A stretch of 64,000 nucleotides of DNA from a virus. The stretch is from the IMG/VR virus record IMGVR_UViG_3300030117_007745, positions 48,655 through 112,654 of that record; one strand, given 5' to 3'. The position numbers and the translations under genes are program-made. The notes under the pieces were generated by a model, which was not told the origin of the DNA, did no database searches, and saw only the letters and a program-made list of their open reading frames with translations. Shown piece by piece: positions 17,606 through 26,893 of this stretch (the first letter of the stretch is position 1; each line of letters starts with the position of its first letter).

Positions 17606-17995
17606 TCAAAAGTTTTCATTTAAATATTTTAGAGTGTCTTTCCAATTTTGAAAATGATACCCCTTGTCATCGATATAAATTTGGGAGCGTGGCTTTTCTG
17701 AAGTTATATCTGAAACATACTGCATAACATTATGTTTTTCAAGCCACTCTTGAACCAACTCAGTCCCCGTTTTTCCATTGACTAATGGCCTAGATGGCTT
17801 GGCTTTAGCTGTAAAAATAATTATATTATAATTTTCTGATAGGGTTTTTATAGCTTGAAGCGACCCCTTGATTGGATCGCCATAACAAGTTCCATCGTGA
17901 TATCCCTTATCAAAATTGTGAATTACTCCATCAAAATCAATAGCAAGATTGTTTGCATCTTTTTCAAAACCGGGAGGATAATCTTTTGCAGTCAT
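17606..17995 (-). CDS. Small HAD phosphatase, EcbF/BcbF-like
   Basis: 129 residues. Motif I LAIDFDGVIHNFD, motif II IIFTAKAKPS, and the acidic motif IYIDDKGYHFQNW. Same short-HAD class as the genes at 9014 and 25664 but only distantly similar in sequence. Likely removes a phosphate from a sugar phosphate. Its start overlaps the stop of the cupin gene (TAATG). Confidence 0.7.
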   Translation of the reverse strand: MTAKDYPPGFEKDANNLAIDFDGVIHNFDKGYHDGTCYGDPIKGSLQAIKTLSENYNIIIFTAKAKPSRPLVNGKTGTELVQEWLEKHNVMQYVSDITSEKPRSQIYIDDKGYHFQNWKDTLKYLNENF

Positions 17996-18657
17996 TATTC
18001 AAACACCATTACAATTGTTTCTATTTTAACCTTGTTAAATACTTTTGTCAACTCTTTTATTACTTTGCTTGAAACAATATCGCCGGGGCCAGCTACATTA
18101 ATACCATATTCAGTTACAATTCCGCCCTTTAAAAACATTATGTTTTTGTTGTCGTCTAAATTGTCAAAAAACTTTATATCTTCTATGTTGCAAACTCGAA
18201 GGGTTGCTTGACCAGACTTATATATGTTTTCTTGTCCAATCAAAGGCTCTTCAATCTTTAAGCACTCTTCAAGTTTTGGATATTCATAGCTAACATCTTC
18301 GTATGGCTTTCCCTCTCGACCATAGCTGTCTTTGAGTCTGACTAAATCAAATTTATCTACGGGAGTTTCTATTTCAAATAAGCTAATGCCATCTTTACTT
18401 GTCGCTTTTGTAGAATGAAAGAGGCCTTTTCTTATCATAATTTTATGATTCGGATTAAGAACAAACGAATCACTTATAAAAGAAACCTCTGCTGTACCCT
18501 CCAACAAGATAAGACCAGTTGTTTTATTGGGGTGACAATGCATTGACGTGCTGTGTTGATTTTTTATATGCAAAAACCACAAGGCACAATGTTCGTTTTC
18601 ATAAGCAACATATTCATATCCCCATGGCTTTTTAACAATATTGTCAAACTTTCTCAC
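17995..18657 (-). CDS. Cupin protein, possibly two-domain
   Basis: 220 residues. The N-terminal half is a cupin: VKKPWGYEYVAYENEHCALWFLHI, metal ligands in SMHCHPNKTTGLILLEG, and GLFHSTKATS. It looks like phosphomannose isomerase type II cupins. The C-terminal half (from about residue 140) has beta-rich sequence with a second, degenerate barrel (MFLKGGIVTEYGINVAGPGDIV). Starts at GTG. Probably a sugar-isomerase-like or sugar-binding function. Confidence 0.6.
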   Translation of the reverse strand: MRKFDNIVKKPWGYEYVAYENEHCALWFLHIKNQHSTSMHCHPNKTTGLILLEGTAEVSFISDSFVLNPNHKIMIRKGLFHSTKATSKDGISLFEIETPVDKFDLVRLKDSYGREGKPYEDVSYEYPKLEECLKIEEPLIGQENIYKSGQATLRVCNIEDIKFFDNLDDNKNIMFLKGGIVTEYGINVAGPGDIVSSKVIKELTKVFNKVKIETIVMVFE

Positions 18658-18660
18658 AAA

Positions 18661-19200
18661 TTACTTGCCTCTTTCCTCAAGTGTCTGATATCCGGTCCTC
18701 ATCCATTCTCCCATGAAATCATAGTGAGGGGAGGAGACTATATTGCTATCGACTACAACTGGGCCACGATGGTAAGTTGCTCCAGCATTATTAATATCTG
18801 CTTCAATGGCATAATAACCAGAAACAGTTTTTCCCCTAATAACGTCTGCTGTGATTAGCAACTGTGCGCCGTTACACAAGGAGAAAATAGTTTTATCCAA
18901 CTCATTCCATTCGCGAACAAACTGCACTACACCCTCTTCTAGTCTTAACTTTTCCAGTGCTTTGACTCCTCCGGGAACAACCAGCAGATCATATTCTAAG
19001 TATTTTTTTCTGTTTTCGGCGTCGTTGAAATCGGTTGTTAACACATCGCCCACCATGTGGCAGCCCAAAATACCATAAAATCTACCTAATTGATTTGCAA
19101 CAATAGTAACTTCAAAGTTGTTTTCCTTTAGGCTATGGTACGGGTAAATCACCTCGTGGTCTTGAAAGCCTGCATATGTCAGAATAAGTGCTTTTTTCAT
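18661..19200 (-). CDS. DJ-1/PfpI family protein
   Basis: 179 residues. LLVVPGGVKALEKL and the nucleophile elbow FSLCNGAQLLI with a conserved Cys match DJ-1/PfpI, then HRGPVVVDSNIVSSPHYDF. The family includes glyoxalases, amidases and chaperones. Start ATG with AAGGAG. An unusual member of a sugar operon; removing reactive carbonyl by-products of keto-sugars is one guess. Confidence 0.75.
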   Translation of the reverse strand: MKKALILTYAGFQDHEVIYPYHSLKENNFEVTIVANQLGRFYGILGCHMVGDVLTTDFNDAENRKKYLEYDLLVVPGGVKALEKLRLEEGVVQFVREWNELDKTIFSLCNGAQLLITADVIRGKTVSGYYAIEADINNAGATYHRGPVVVDSNIVSSPHYDFMGEWMRTGYQTLEERGK

Positions 19201-19209
19201 TGTTTCTCC

Positions 19210-19686
19210 TTATTTATCTCTTAACTGAAGTATTGGCTTATCTATAGGCCAGTTTATATTAATATCTTTGTCATTCCACTTTATTGTGAATTGCTGATCT
19301 ACATCCGGATATTCTCCTTCGTAAGACCATTTGTAATGGAACACGGAGTTTTCTGATAATACCAAAAACCCATTCCCTACTCCGGGCGGTACTAGTACTT
19401 GTTTTCTAGTTTTATCATTTAAGATTAGCCAGTCCCATTGCTTGTATGTTGAGGAATCAGGCCTGTTATCAACAACCACAAAATATATTTCTCCATGTAA
19501 ACATGTTATAAGCTTGTGTGATTTACGATCTCCATGGATGCCGCGTAGAACGTTCTTTCTGCTAGTTGAAACCTTGTCATGATTAAATTCTAAATCATGA
19601 TCCCCAGATTTCCACAAAGTCCAAAGATCTCCCCTGTAGTCTACAAAGACATCCGGTTCGATAACTTTGACATCATGAATTTTCAT
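19210..19686 (-). CDS. dTDP-4-dehydrorhamnose 3,5-epimerase-like (RmlC)
   Basis: 158 residues. VFVDYRGDLWTLW, the catalytic His in NVLRGIHGDRKSHKLI, LHGEIYFVVVDNRPDS and VPPGVGNGFLVLS follow RmlC order. Epimerises C3 and/or C5 of an NDP-4-keto-6-deoxy sugar. Could act after the RmlB-like enzyme at 7732. Overlaps the next gene by 14 bases. Confidence 0.78.
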   Translation of the reverse strand: MKIHDVKVIEPDVFVDYRGDLWTLWKSGDHDLEFNHDKVSTSRKNVLRGIHGDRKSHKLITCLHGEIYFVVVDNRPDSSTYKQWDWLILNDKTRKQVLVPPGVGNGFLVLSENSVFHYKWSYEGEYPDVDQQFTIKWNDKDININWPIDKPILQLRDK

Positions 19687-20095
19687 CCCAACTAATTTCC
19701 CAATCTTTAAATTCTGCCGCTAAACAGTCAATTTTATAATCTTTTCGGCCGCCTACAATCTCTTGGATCTTATTCTTGGCAGTGTTTCTTATGCCATTTA
19801 ATCCATGTGTAAGCTCTAGATTGTTGCCGTCTTTAATGCCTTTTCTGTAATTTGACTCGTTGTGCCAAATATGCAAATTCATCTGTGATAATACCACAAT
19901 TGCGCGGATTGTTTCAGCATTTATTTGCCCTTTATTCTCGTCTAGACAGAGCTGGATATCATGCACAATGTCACTTATTTCTTGTGCATACTCTTCTCTA
20001 TGGTCCGAGATAAATACTTCTTTTAACTGTGCAATGGATAGTCTGTCTATAAGTTCAGAGAGGGTTGGTAAGTATTTTCTATTTTTCACAAGCAT
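19673..20095 (-). CDS. Uncharacterised polysaccharide-cluster protein
   Basis: 140 residues, mostly helical. LPTLSELIDRLSIAQLKEVF and LSQMNLHIWHNESNYRKG resemble small helical proteins (DUF4254-like) found in LPS clusters; this is from memory. An AAGGA abuts the ATG at 20095, so translation may instead begin at the GTG two codons later (20089), which gives normal spacing. No catalytic motif is visible. Confidence 0.5.
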   Translation of the reverse strand: MLVKNRKYLPTLSELIDRLSIAQLKEVFISDHREEYAQEISDIVHDIQLCLDENKGQINAETIRAIVVLSQMNLHIWHNESNYRKGIKDGNNLELTHGLNGIRNTAKNKIQEIVGGRKDYKIDCLAAEFKDWEISWDENS

Positions 20096-21075
20096 TCCTT
20101 TTTAATTTTTTCTACAAAATGTTCTGTTGAATAATTGTTTACTGCCTTATTAAAGGCATTTTCAACTATTTGTTCATAGTTTTTCCAATTAATTTTAACA
20201 TCTTCTAGAATAGAATGCAATTCTTTTTTGTCGTTATAATAAATAAATTCCTTATCAGGCTCGAAAAAATCCTCTTGAATATTCCACGGGTCCTTTTTCA
20301 CAACCATCAAGCATCTATTAACAGCAGTCTCTATTGGTCTAGATTTTATTTGTGGCATAATAAATTGATCTAAGTTTTCAAACGCTTCGTGTTTTTCCCA
20401 ATGATCATGCTGTCTTATATTGTTGTTTATTTTTTCATCTGTGTAAAGAAGATTGGACATAACGTTAACCTTAGTCTTTCTGAGTAGCTGCCACATCAAT
20501 GTTCTCTTTACATTAATTCCGGTTATGTAAGAAGCATATTGATCAATGGGAGGCAAAGAACTTTCCCTGCCCCACCATAAATTCCAAGTTTGAGGTCCAA
20601 CAGTTAAGAAGTTGTAATTATAATCTCTTATTGAATCAATTATGTCTTTGTGATCTAAACCATGCATTCCTCCCCAGTAGAGTGCATCAAACTGTTTATC
20701 TTCTTTTTTATCAACAACAAAGTCTTTATTAAATGGTGTAAATATGTATTTAAACCTATCATTTTCTTCTATAAAATTTGCCCACTTGGCAGTATAAGGA
20801 CAGAGTGTATAAACTGTATTAAAAACCTTATTTGAGTCCATCGACAGAGAAATTGAATTGGGGTCTGAAGTTTGGAGAAGGCATGGGTGCTCGTTATTTA
20901 AATAAACTCTATTTTTGTATTGAATTATGGTAGACATATGCCTTGCTAGATTGTCCATATAGGCCCAGCCCATAAACAATGCATTGTTGGAGTCCTCCTC
21001 TGAATGTTTTGATAAATTCCAATAATGGTTTAGTGCATCAGGATATGTTGAGCTGTAATCCTCATAAATTTTCAT
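20086..21075 (-). CDS. Putative glycosyltransferase (GT-B like)
   Basis: About 329 residues from the ATG at 21075 (MKIYEDYSSTYPD), chosen over 21120 because AAGGA precedes it and the overlap with the epimerase is then 14 bases. C-terminal region (FENLDQFIMPQIKSRPIETAVNRCLMVVKKDPWNIQEDFFEPDKEF) looks like the nucleotide-binding half of GT-B enzymes that end with a glycosyltransferase-1 type stretch. N-terminal half not recognisable. A glycosyltransferase role is inferred from this and the operon. Confidence 0.5.
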   Translation of the reverse strand: MKIYEDYSSTYPDALNHYWNLSKHSEEDSNNALFMGWAYMDNLARHMSTIIQYKNRVYLNNEHPCLLQTSDPNSISLSMDSNKVFNTVYTLCPYTAKWANFIEENDRFKYIFTPFNKDFVVDKKEDKQFDALYWGGMHGLDHKDIIDSIRDYNYNFLTVGPQTWNLWWGRESSLPPIDQYASYITGINVKRTLMWQLLRKTKVNVMSNLLYTDEKINNNIRQHDHWEKHEAFENLDQFIMPQIKSRPIETAVNRCLMVVKKDPWNIQEDFFEPDKEFIYYNDKKELHSILEDVKINWKNYEQIVENAFNKAVNNYSTEHFVEKIKKECL

Positions 21076-22072
21076 TTTTAATTTGTTCCTTAATCCATTT
21101 AAAAGTTTTTTCCATTCCAACCCTTAGTGGCTGTTCATAATCCCAGCCAAGCTTTTCTCTAATCAAATTATTATCAGAGTTTCGACCCATCACACCTATT
21201 GGGCATGGAAAGCCGTACTTGTTTTGAAATTCTTGCCCTTGTATGTTATGTATTTTAACAGACTTGCCAGAGATGTCAATAGCCATTTGTGCAAAATCAT
21301 TAATAGCAATCATCTCCTCGGAACCAATGTTAACAGGACCTTGGAAGCTCTCATTATCCATAAATCTTCTAGTTGCTTCAATGCATTCATCAATATACAA
21401 AAAAGATCTGGTTTGCTTGCCATCGCCCCAAACCTCAATCTCACCACCGTCTTCAGCTAGTGCAGCTTTTCTACAAAAGGCTGCTGGTGCTTTTTCTCGG
21501 CCGCCATCCCATGTTCCCTCTGGTCCAAAGATATTGTGATACCTAGCCACTCTTACGTTTAAGCGATAATTTCTAGCAAATGCAAACCAAAGTCTTTCAC
21601 TAAATAATTTTTCCCAACCATATTCACTATCTGGCGCGGCTGGATATGCAGAGTCCTCAGTGCATGTTGGATTATCAGGATCTAACTGATTGTGCTCTGG
21701 GTACATACAGGCAGAAGATGAATAGAATATCTTACTTATCCCCTTTTTAACACATTGTTCAGCAATATTCAAATTAATCATTGCTGAATTGTGCATAATA
21801 TCAGCATCATTTTCTCCTGTAAAAACAAAACCAGCGCCGCCCATATCTGCTGCAAATTGGTATATTTCATCAATATCCATTGATACAACTTTATTACACA
21901 CTTCAGGATCCCTAAGATCACCAACTATGAATTCATCAGCGATGTCATAGCAATTAAAATATTCATGCTCTTTAATATCTACACCTCGAACCCAGTGGCC
22001 TTCACTTTTTAATCTTTTTACCATGGCACCTCCGATAAAACCTCCAGCGCCACAAACTAATATTCTTTTCAT
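21062..22072 (-). CDS. GDP-mannose 3,5-epimerase-like
   Basis: 336 residues. VCGAGGFIGGAM, QFAADMGGAGFVFTGENDA, SSSACMYPEHNQLD, the catalytic YGWEK, and GREKAPAAFCRKAAL closely follow plant-type GDP-mannose 3,5-epimerase, which makes GDP-L-galactose and GDP-L-gulose. It would give a second GDP-sugar branch beside gmd. The second of two adjacent ATG codons (22072) has the better spacing from AAGGAG. Confidence 0.82.
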   Translation of the reverse strand: MKRILVCGAGGFIGGAMVKRLKSEGHWVRGVDIKEHEYFNCYDIADEFIVGDLRDPEVCNKVVSMDIDEIYQFAADMGGAGFVFTGENDADIMHNSAMINLNIAEQCVKKGISKIFYSSSACMYPEHNQLDPDNPTCTEDSAYPAAPDSEYGWEKLFSERLWFAFARNYRLNVRVARYHNIFGPEGTWDGGREKAPAAFCRKAALAEDGGEIEVWGDGKQTRSFLYIDECIEATRRFMDNESFQGPVNIGSEEMIAINDFAQMAIDISGKSVKIHNIQGQEFQNKYGFPCPIGVMGRNSDNNLIREKLGWDYEQPLRVGMEKTFKWIKEQIKNENL

Positions 22073-23298
22073 CATTTCTCCTTAACTCCCCATAAATCTA
22101 TAAGCTCAACATTGTCATAATTTAATTTTGAAAAATCTTTATCCGGATGCATAATAACCACAACATCACTTTTATCAATGCAATCTTGTGCCGTCACGCA
22201 CTCGACTGTGTTGAGACTTAAATTTGTATGAGTTTCCTTTAATTTATCATAAGTATTAACAATTTTTTTCTCTTTCAACAAAGAATTAATAAGTGTCTTT
22301 GAGGGAGACCCAACGGTTACTGGGGATGTTGGCTTAAAAGATACTCCCAGAACACCAACCTTTTTAAAACTCTTGCATTTATCAAAAATAAGCTGCTGAA
22401 GTTCTTCATTAACTTCCTCTGCAAACATTAAATTTTTTGCTTTCAAGCCTCTGTCCTTGGCAAACTTAATAAACGCCAGAGCATCCCTAGGAAAGCATGT
22501 GCCCCCATAGGGTGTCCCACTTCTAAAAAAATGAGGAGATATGCGCCTATCTAAGCCAATTACACTAGAGACGTTATGAACACTAACATTGTCCATTTCA
22601 TCGCACATCATGCCTAAAAAATTAGCAAAAGTAATTTTATTTACAATAAAAGCATTTAAGCTAACTTTGGCAACTTCAGTCTCCTCTAGGGTCAATTTAA
22701 ACTCTTGACATCCGTTTTTGTGAACTCCTTTAAATATTTTATGAGTTGTATTGTAATCCTTCTCTTTGTTTGCTCCTATGGCAAAAAATTCAGGGTTTTC
22801 AAAATCATGTATAACGCTTCCTAGTTTTACAAAATCTGGCACGTATGAAAATCCAAATCCTGTTCCATATTTCCTGCCTGATATTTTTTCAAACAGTGGT
22901 ATCAGTTCGTCAACAATTGTTCCGGGAAGAACAGTTGAAGAGAGTATAATTGTAAAATATTTTTTATCAGACTTCTTAAGATTAATAGCCAGATCAGTGA
23001 TGGCTGATTCAACAAACTCTGCTGAGTATCCGTTGTCTCCTAGCTGCGTATTGACCAAAATAACTGCTGCATCGGTTTCTATAATGGCCCTCTTATACGA
23101 GTCAGTATAATCAATAATGTTGTTAGAAACCGTAAGTAATAATTCTTTTAGGCCGGCCTCATAAAAAGGGAGGGTGCCCTCACTTAATTGGTTTAAAACA
23201 TATTCATTTTTATCAATACAAAGGACTTTATTATTTTTTGCTAATAGTCCAGCTAAAGGCAGTCCTAATTTCCCTAGGCCTATAAAAGATATGTTCAT
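22072..23298 (-). CDS. UDP-sugar 6-dehydrogenase (Ugd/WecC family)
   Basis: 408 residues. N-terminal ISFIGLGKLGLPLAGLLA binds NAD; the catalytic Cys is in YGGTCFPRDALAFIKFA; the C-terminal domain begins VGVLGVSFKPTSPVT. Oxidises C6 of an NDP-sugar to a carboxylate. With the UDP-GlcNAc 2-epimerase at 29389 the product could be UDP-ManNAcA (WecB/WecC pair), or it could make UDP-glucuronate. Four-base overlaps on both sides. Confidence 0.82.
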   Translation of the reverse strand: MNISFIGLGKLGLPLAGLLAKNNKVLCIDKNEYVLNQLSEGTLPFYEAGLKELLLTVSNNIIDYTDSYKRAIIETDAAVILVNTQLGDNGYSAEFVESAITDLAINLKKSDKKYFTIILSSTVLPGTIVDELIPLFEKISGRKYGTGFGFSYVPDFVKLGSVIHDFENPEFFAIGANKEKDYNTTHKIFKGVHKNGCQEFKLTLEETEVAKVSLNAFIVNKITFANFLGMMCDEMDNVSVHNVSSVIGLDRRISPHFFRSGTPYGGTCFPRDALAFIKFAKDRGLKAKNLMFAEEVNEELQQLIFDKCKSFKKVGVLGVSFKPTSPVTVGSPSKTLINSLLKEKKIVNTYDKLKETHTNLSLNTVECVTAQDCIDKSDVVVIMHPDKDFSKLNYDNVELIDLWGVKEK

Positions 23299-24347
23299 TT
23301 CGTGCTCTCCAATACTTCAATAATTCTTTTTGTAGTTTCTAACGATCCAACAGTTATTCTAATACAATTGTTTAAATTTTTAAAAGAACTTCTGTCTCTA
23401 ATTGAAATTTTATTCTCGATCATTTTTTTTATTACTCTTTCTGAGCTATTTGTTTTAACTAAAACAAAATTTGAATGGCTTTTTGCACAAGAAAGGTGTT
23501 CTGATTTATCAATGTAATCCTCTAAAAGTTTTCTTGATTGCTTTGTTTCTGCCACACATTTGTTTAAATAATTTAAATCTTTCAAACAAGCGATAGCTGC
23601 CACTTGGGCAATAGAATTTATGCTTTTAACATTTTTAATTTTATTCAAAAATGATATTTTTTCTTTTGGACCCAGTGCATATCCAATCCTAAGTGAAGCT
23701 AAACCAAAAGCCTTAGAAAATGTTCTGGTGATTATTATATTATCATATTTTAAAACCAAATCAGAACAAGAGACTTGAGAAAACTCATAATAAGCCTCGT
23801 CAATAATAAAAATAGTATTGGGATTACTAGAAATAATTTGTTCAATTACATCTTTTTCAATGATATGACCTGTCGGATTGTTTGGGTTGGCCAGATATGC
23901 TATATCATAGTTTTTTAAAACTTCAAAATCGTATTCATGGTCTCCAAGAGGATCTTTTATAGGATGTTTTTGATGAATATTTGTAGACATTGCAATAAAT
24001 GTGTCTACCTGAGTATACGATGGGCAATAAGTTACAATTTTTGTTTGTTGATCAGCAAAAGAAAGAAAAATATCTTTTAGGGCATCATCTGATCCATTAT
24101 AAACTGTTATGTTCTCTGTTTGTAAGCCCGTGTAATCACTCAATAGCTCCAAAAGCTCTTTGTTGTTCGTACAAGGATATTTTTCAATGTTTCCATTCAG
24201 TAAAAAGTCTTCAATACTCGATATTACTAGTGGTGACGGAGAGAACTGAGACTCATTCCAGTCGCAATAAGACCAATTTTTAGAATCAAAATCTCGATTA
24301 CTAGGAATATATGGATCTAATTTAGATATTCTATCAACTACATTCAT
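23295..24347 (-). CDS. HisC-like class I/II aminotransferase
   Basis: 350 residues, full length for histidinol-phosphate aminotransferase relatives. LANPNNPTGHII, IDEAYYEF and PLP Lys in TRTFSKAFGLASLRIGYA are intact, with a C-terminal RITVGSLE. In a sugar operon such enzymes may make an amino-acid-derived or phosphoserinol-like substituent. It overlaps the adenylate-forming ligase gene by 14 bases, so the two may work together, for instance to activate an acyl or amino acid. Confidence 0.78.
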   Translation of the reverse strand: MNVVDRISKLDPYIPSNRDFDSKNWSYCDWNESQFSPSPLVISSIEDFLLNGNIEKYPCTNNKELLELLSDYTGLQTENITVYNGSDDALKDIFLSFADQQTKIVTYCPSYTQVDTFIAMSTNIHQKHPIKDPLGDHEYDFEVLKNYDIAYLANPNNPTGHIIEKDVIEQIISSNPNTIFIIDEAYYEFSQVSCSDLVLKYDNIIITRTFSKAFGLASLRIGYALGPKEKISFLNKIKNVKSINSIAQVAAIACLKDLNYLNKCVAETKQSRKLLEDYIDKSEHLSCAKSHSNFVLVKTNSSERVIKKMIENKISIRDRSSFKNLNNCIRITVGSLETTKRIIEVLESTK

Positions 24348-25677
24348 TGAATATACACCTTATCTTGCCTGTTGTTCTGTTCCTTTCAATAGAGTCTTTT
24401 ATTAAGATATTGACTTTTATGTTTCCTAGGCGTTGTTGAAGGCCAGTCCTAATCTGGTCGATGGTTTTATCAGAGAAAAGTTCATTTGGTACCAAATAAA
24501 AATCTATAGTTTTTCGATCAATCTGTCTGATTTGGAACATTTTAACACCATCTATCTTATACATCATTGTATAAAAATTGACCCCGGGTAGGCGGCAGCC
24601 GTCTTCTGATATTAGTATATCGTCACATCTCCCATTAATATCCTTAACTCTAAATAAAGTATTTTTTTCTTTGGATAAAATAGCAGTGTCGTTTGTCTTA
24701 TATCTAATAAAGGGCATGTAATGATTTATAAATCCTGTTCCAACAATAATGTTTTGATCGTCTTCTTCAACGAATTCAGTTACCCCATATTCTAAATTTT
24801 CATAGTATAAACTACTATCTGATATTTGGTGGTGAAAGCATACTTTTTCTTGCATTCCGTAATGGCTTTTTGGTTCAATTCCAAAAACATCACTTATTTT
24901 TCTTTCCCACTCTGGTAGCATTTTTTCGGATGCAGTGTGAATCGCCTTTATGTGTTCTAGGCCTAGGGAGGCCTCTTCGCACAAGCATGCCAAAACATAT
25001 ATGCTAGAGGGATATCCAACTAAAGTGTGATATTTTTTTGAATTAATCTCATCAACATATTTTTTTGCGCTCTTCAAGTTAAGATGATAGGCAGACATAT
25101 ATAATCTTTTTAACTCATAATCATAGTACCACAATTTTTCTTTAGTTGATGGAACAAACCTTCTTAGCCACACACTAGGCTTATCATACATGGTTGCTCC
25201 ATGGTCCCTAAATGCTCTCAATACAAATGCAGCTTCTTTCTTATACACATCATCGGTACCTAAGAAGATTAATTTTTTACCAGTTGACCCGCTTGTTCTG
25301 AATTCAACTGGCTTTACATGTTTCATGTTTTGCGCGATTAGATCATCAAAATTATTTGTTATAATTTCTTTTGTCAAAAAAGGCAACAAGGATATGTCTT
25401 CTACAGATTTAAATGATTCAGGAGTTAATTGTCTATCAATCATAATTTTTCTATAATATGGAACATTTTTGTAAGCGTGTTCAATAAGGTTCCTGAATTT
25501 AATGTATTGATAATCTTGTAAATTCTGAATTGGTAGGTCCCTCAACTTGCTAATATTATTAAATGTTTCTTGAAAAACTTTTCCATATCTTCGCTCAAAA
25601 GGAACAAGATTGTAATATAACTTCTTGATAAAAAAGGGGCTTTTTTTTATTATCTTATTAACACTACCCATCTTCAA
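24334..25677 (-). CDS. Adenylate-forming ligase, PaaK/CapK family
   Basis: 447 residues. The AMP-binding P-loop is FRTSGSTGKKLIFLG; IKAIHTASEKMLPEWERKI and YGMQEKVCFHHQ are characteristic of the phenylacetate-CoA ligase/CapK clan found in capsule clusters; the C-terminal hinge is GRCDDILISEDGCRLPG. Activates a carboxylic acid for attachment to a sugar, lipid or protein. Starts at TTG with AAGGA five bases upstream; an ATG two codons later is also possible. Confidence 0.78.
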   Translation of the reverse strand: MKMGSVNKIIKKSPFFIKKLYYNLVPFERRYGKVFQETFNNISKLRDLPIQNLQDYQYIKFRNLIEHAYKNVPYYRKIMIDRQLTPESFKSVEDISLLPFLTKEIITNNFDDLIAQNMKHVKPVEFRTSGSTGKKLIFLGTDDVYKKEAAFVLRAFRDHGATMYDKPSVWLRRFVPSTKEKLWYYDYELKRLYMSAYHLNLKSAKKYVDEINSKKYHTLVGYPSSIYVLACLCEEASLGLEHIKAIHTASEKMLPEWERKISDVFGIEPKSHYGMQEKVCFHHQISDSSLYYENLEYGVTEFVEEDDQNIIVGTGFINHYMPFIRYKTNDTAILSKEKNTLFRVKDINGRCDDILISEDGCRLPGVNFYTMMYKIDGVKMFQIRQIDRKTIDFYLVPNELFSDKTIDQIRTGLQQRLGNIKVNILIKDSIERNRTTGKIRCIFNECS

Positions 25678-25990
25678 AAAAGTCCTTATCGCTTACACCT
25701 TTGTCATCGATGTAATAATCTGCAACAAGTTTTACGCCCACTCTTAATTGATGAAATTTTAATCCCCATGAAATCAATTGATTGTGAGTTTCCATATACC
25801 AATTGTTTTTAGAACTGGATCCCCTAGCAGTTTCAATGTAAATTGTATTACCTTTTTCAAACAAATCATTTACTTTTGCTATTCTATCCCTGTAAGGTTC
25901 TGCACCAAAGTAATCCCAGTCTCCATTTTCTTTCTTTAAGGTGTTGCAGAGAGTATGGTCTAGATCAAATACGTATGTTTTATTCTTCAT
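25664..25990 (-). CDS. Small HAD phosphatase, EcbF/BcbF-like
   Basis: 108 residues. Motif I YVFDLDHTLCNT, motif II IYIETARGSS and acidic motif DYYIDDKGVSDKDFF. Shares layout and the NQLISWGLKFHQL segment with the protein at 9014 (NQLNSWKVKYHQL), so those two are paralogues. Likely sugar phosphatase. Overlaps the ligase gene by 14 bases. Confidence 0.72.
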   Translation of the reverse strand: MKNKTYVFDLDHTLCNTLKKENGDWDYFGAEPYRDRIAKVNDLFEKGNTIYIETARGSSSKNNWYMETHNQLISWGLKFHQLRVGVKLVADYYIDDKGVSDKDFFEDG

Positions 25991-25993
25991 GTA

Positions 25994-26893
25994 TCACTCA
26001 ATAATAGTCCAGTTTGAAGGAAATGTGCCATTAGATATTCTAGCATCACTTTTTTCTTTTGGCATCTCAAAATAATAATGTTCTGGTGCGGTTACGATTC
26101 TGCCCTTGTTATCATTCATATAAGAGGCCCACCAACCAAAGCTAGTTTGATGACAAGAAATATTGTGGTCACAAGACATTATCAAAGAAAAATCTTGCAT
26201 TGGATCATTTGAATCAGAGATTATAAATCTGTCATCGTTAAATACTTTTTTTATATATTGAATATCACTAGAGTCATCTGCACTTCTATTTCCACCCGAA
26301 AATACTAAGTACTTAACTTTCTTGTTCTCGAACAAAGACATGGCCTTATTTAAATAATTGCCATATATTGTATTGTCATCAAAGATATTTTCTGGTCCAT
26401 AAACTTGGTCTGGGTGTATTCCTGTGGCCGGATACATGACAGTCATCATATCTCCTCTCCTAATATGTATGCTAACTATTTCGTGACCATCTTGTTTATA
26501 TAAGTCTAGTTTTTTCTTAGCGTCTAATAAGAACTCTTCTTTTGGTTTAAGCTCTTGCCTTATCAATTCCTCGCAGTGATCAAAATATTTAGTAAATTGA
26601 AAAAAACCATGAATATTAGAATTGCTAGGAATGTTGAAAAAATCTTGATAAAACATGTTTGGATCTGGTTCGATCACATTTCTTTCTATGGATTTAATTT
26701 CTTGTTCATCATAAAAATCTGCTTTAATATTAAAATTACTTAGCAAGCATTTTTGTCCATGCCATAGAAAGTTTTCAAAGTCTGGTATTTTGCATTTTAT
26801 ACCAGTTTTTTCGCTTATTCCTCGGAGCGCTGCATACTGATAAAGCTGGTTGCCTAATCGTCCATGCTTTCCAAGTTGAACAAAAGTGATCAT
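25994..26893 (-). CDS. GT11 alpha-1,2-fucosyltransferase-like
   Basis: 299 residues, the usual size for GT11. GRLGNQLYQYAALRGIS, VSIHIRRGDMM and SCHQTSFGWWASYMN match the three conserved blocks of bacterial GT11 (FutC/WbsJ type). Transfers L-fucose or a related GDP-linked 6-deoxy sugar to galactose-like acceptors. Fits the GDP-sugar enzymes in the same operon. Confidence 0.82.
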   Translation of the reverse strand: MITFVQLGKHGRLGNQLYQYAALRGISEKTGIKCKIPDFENFLWHGQKCLLSNFNIKADFYDEQEIKSIERNVIEPDPNMFYQDFFNIPSNSNIHGFFQFTKYFDHCEELIRQELKPKEEFLLDAKKKLDLYKQDGHEIVSIHIRRGDMMTVMYPATGIHPDQVYGPENIFDDNTIYGNYLNKAMSLFENKKVKYLVFSGGNRSADDSSDIQYIKKVFNDDRFIISDSNDPMQDFSLIMSCDHNISCHQTSFGWWASYMNDNKGRIVTAPEHYYFEMPKEKSDARISNGTFPSNWTIIE

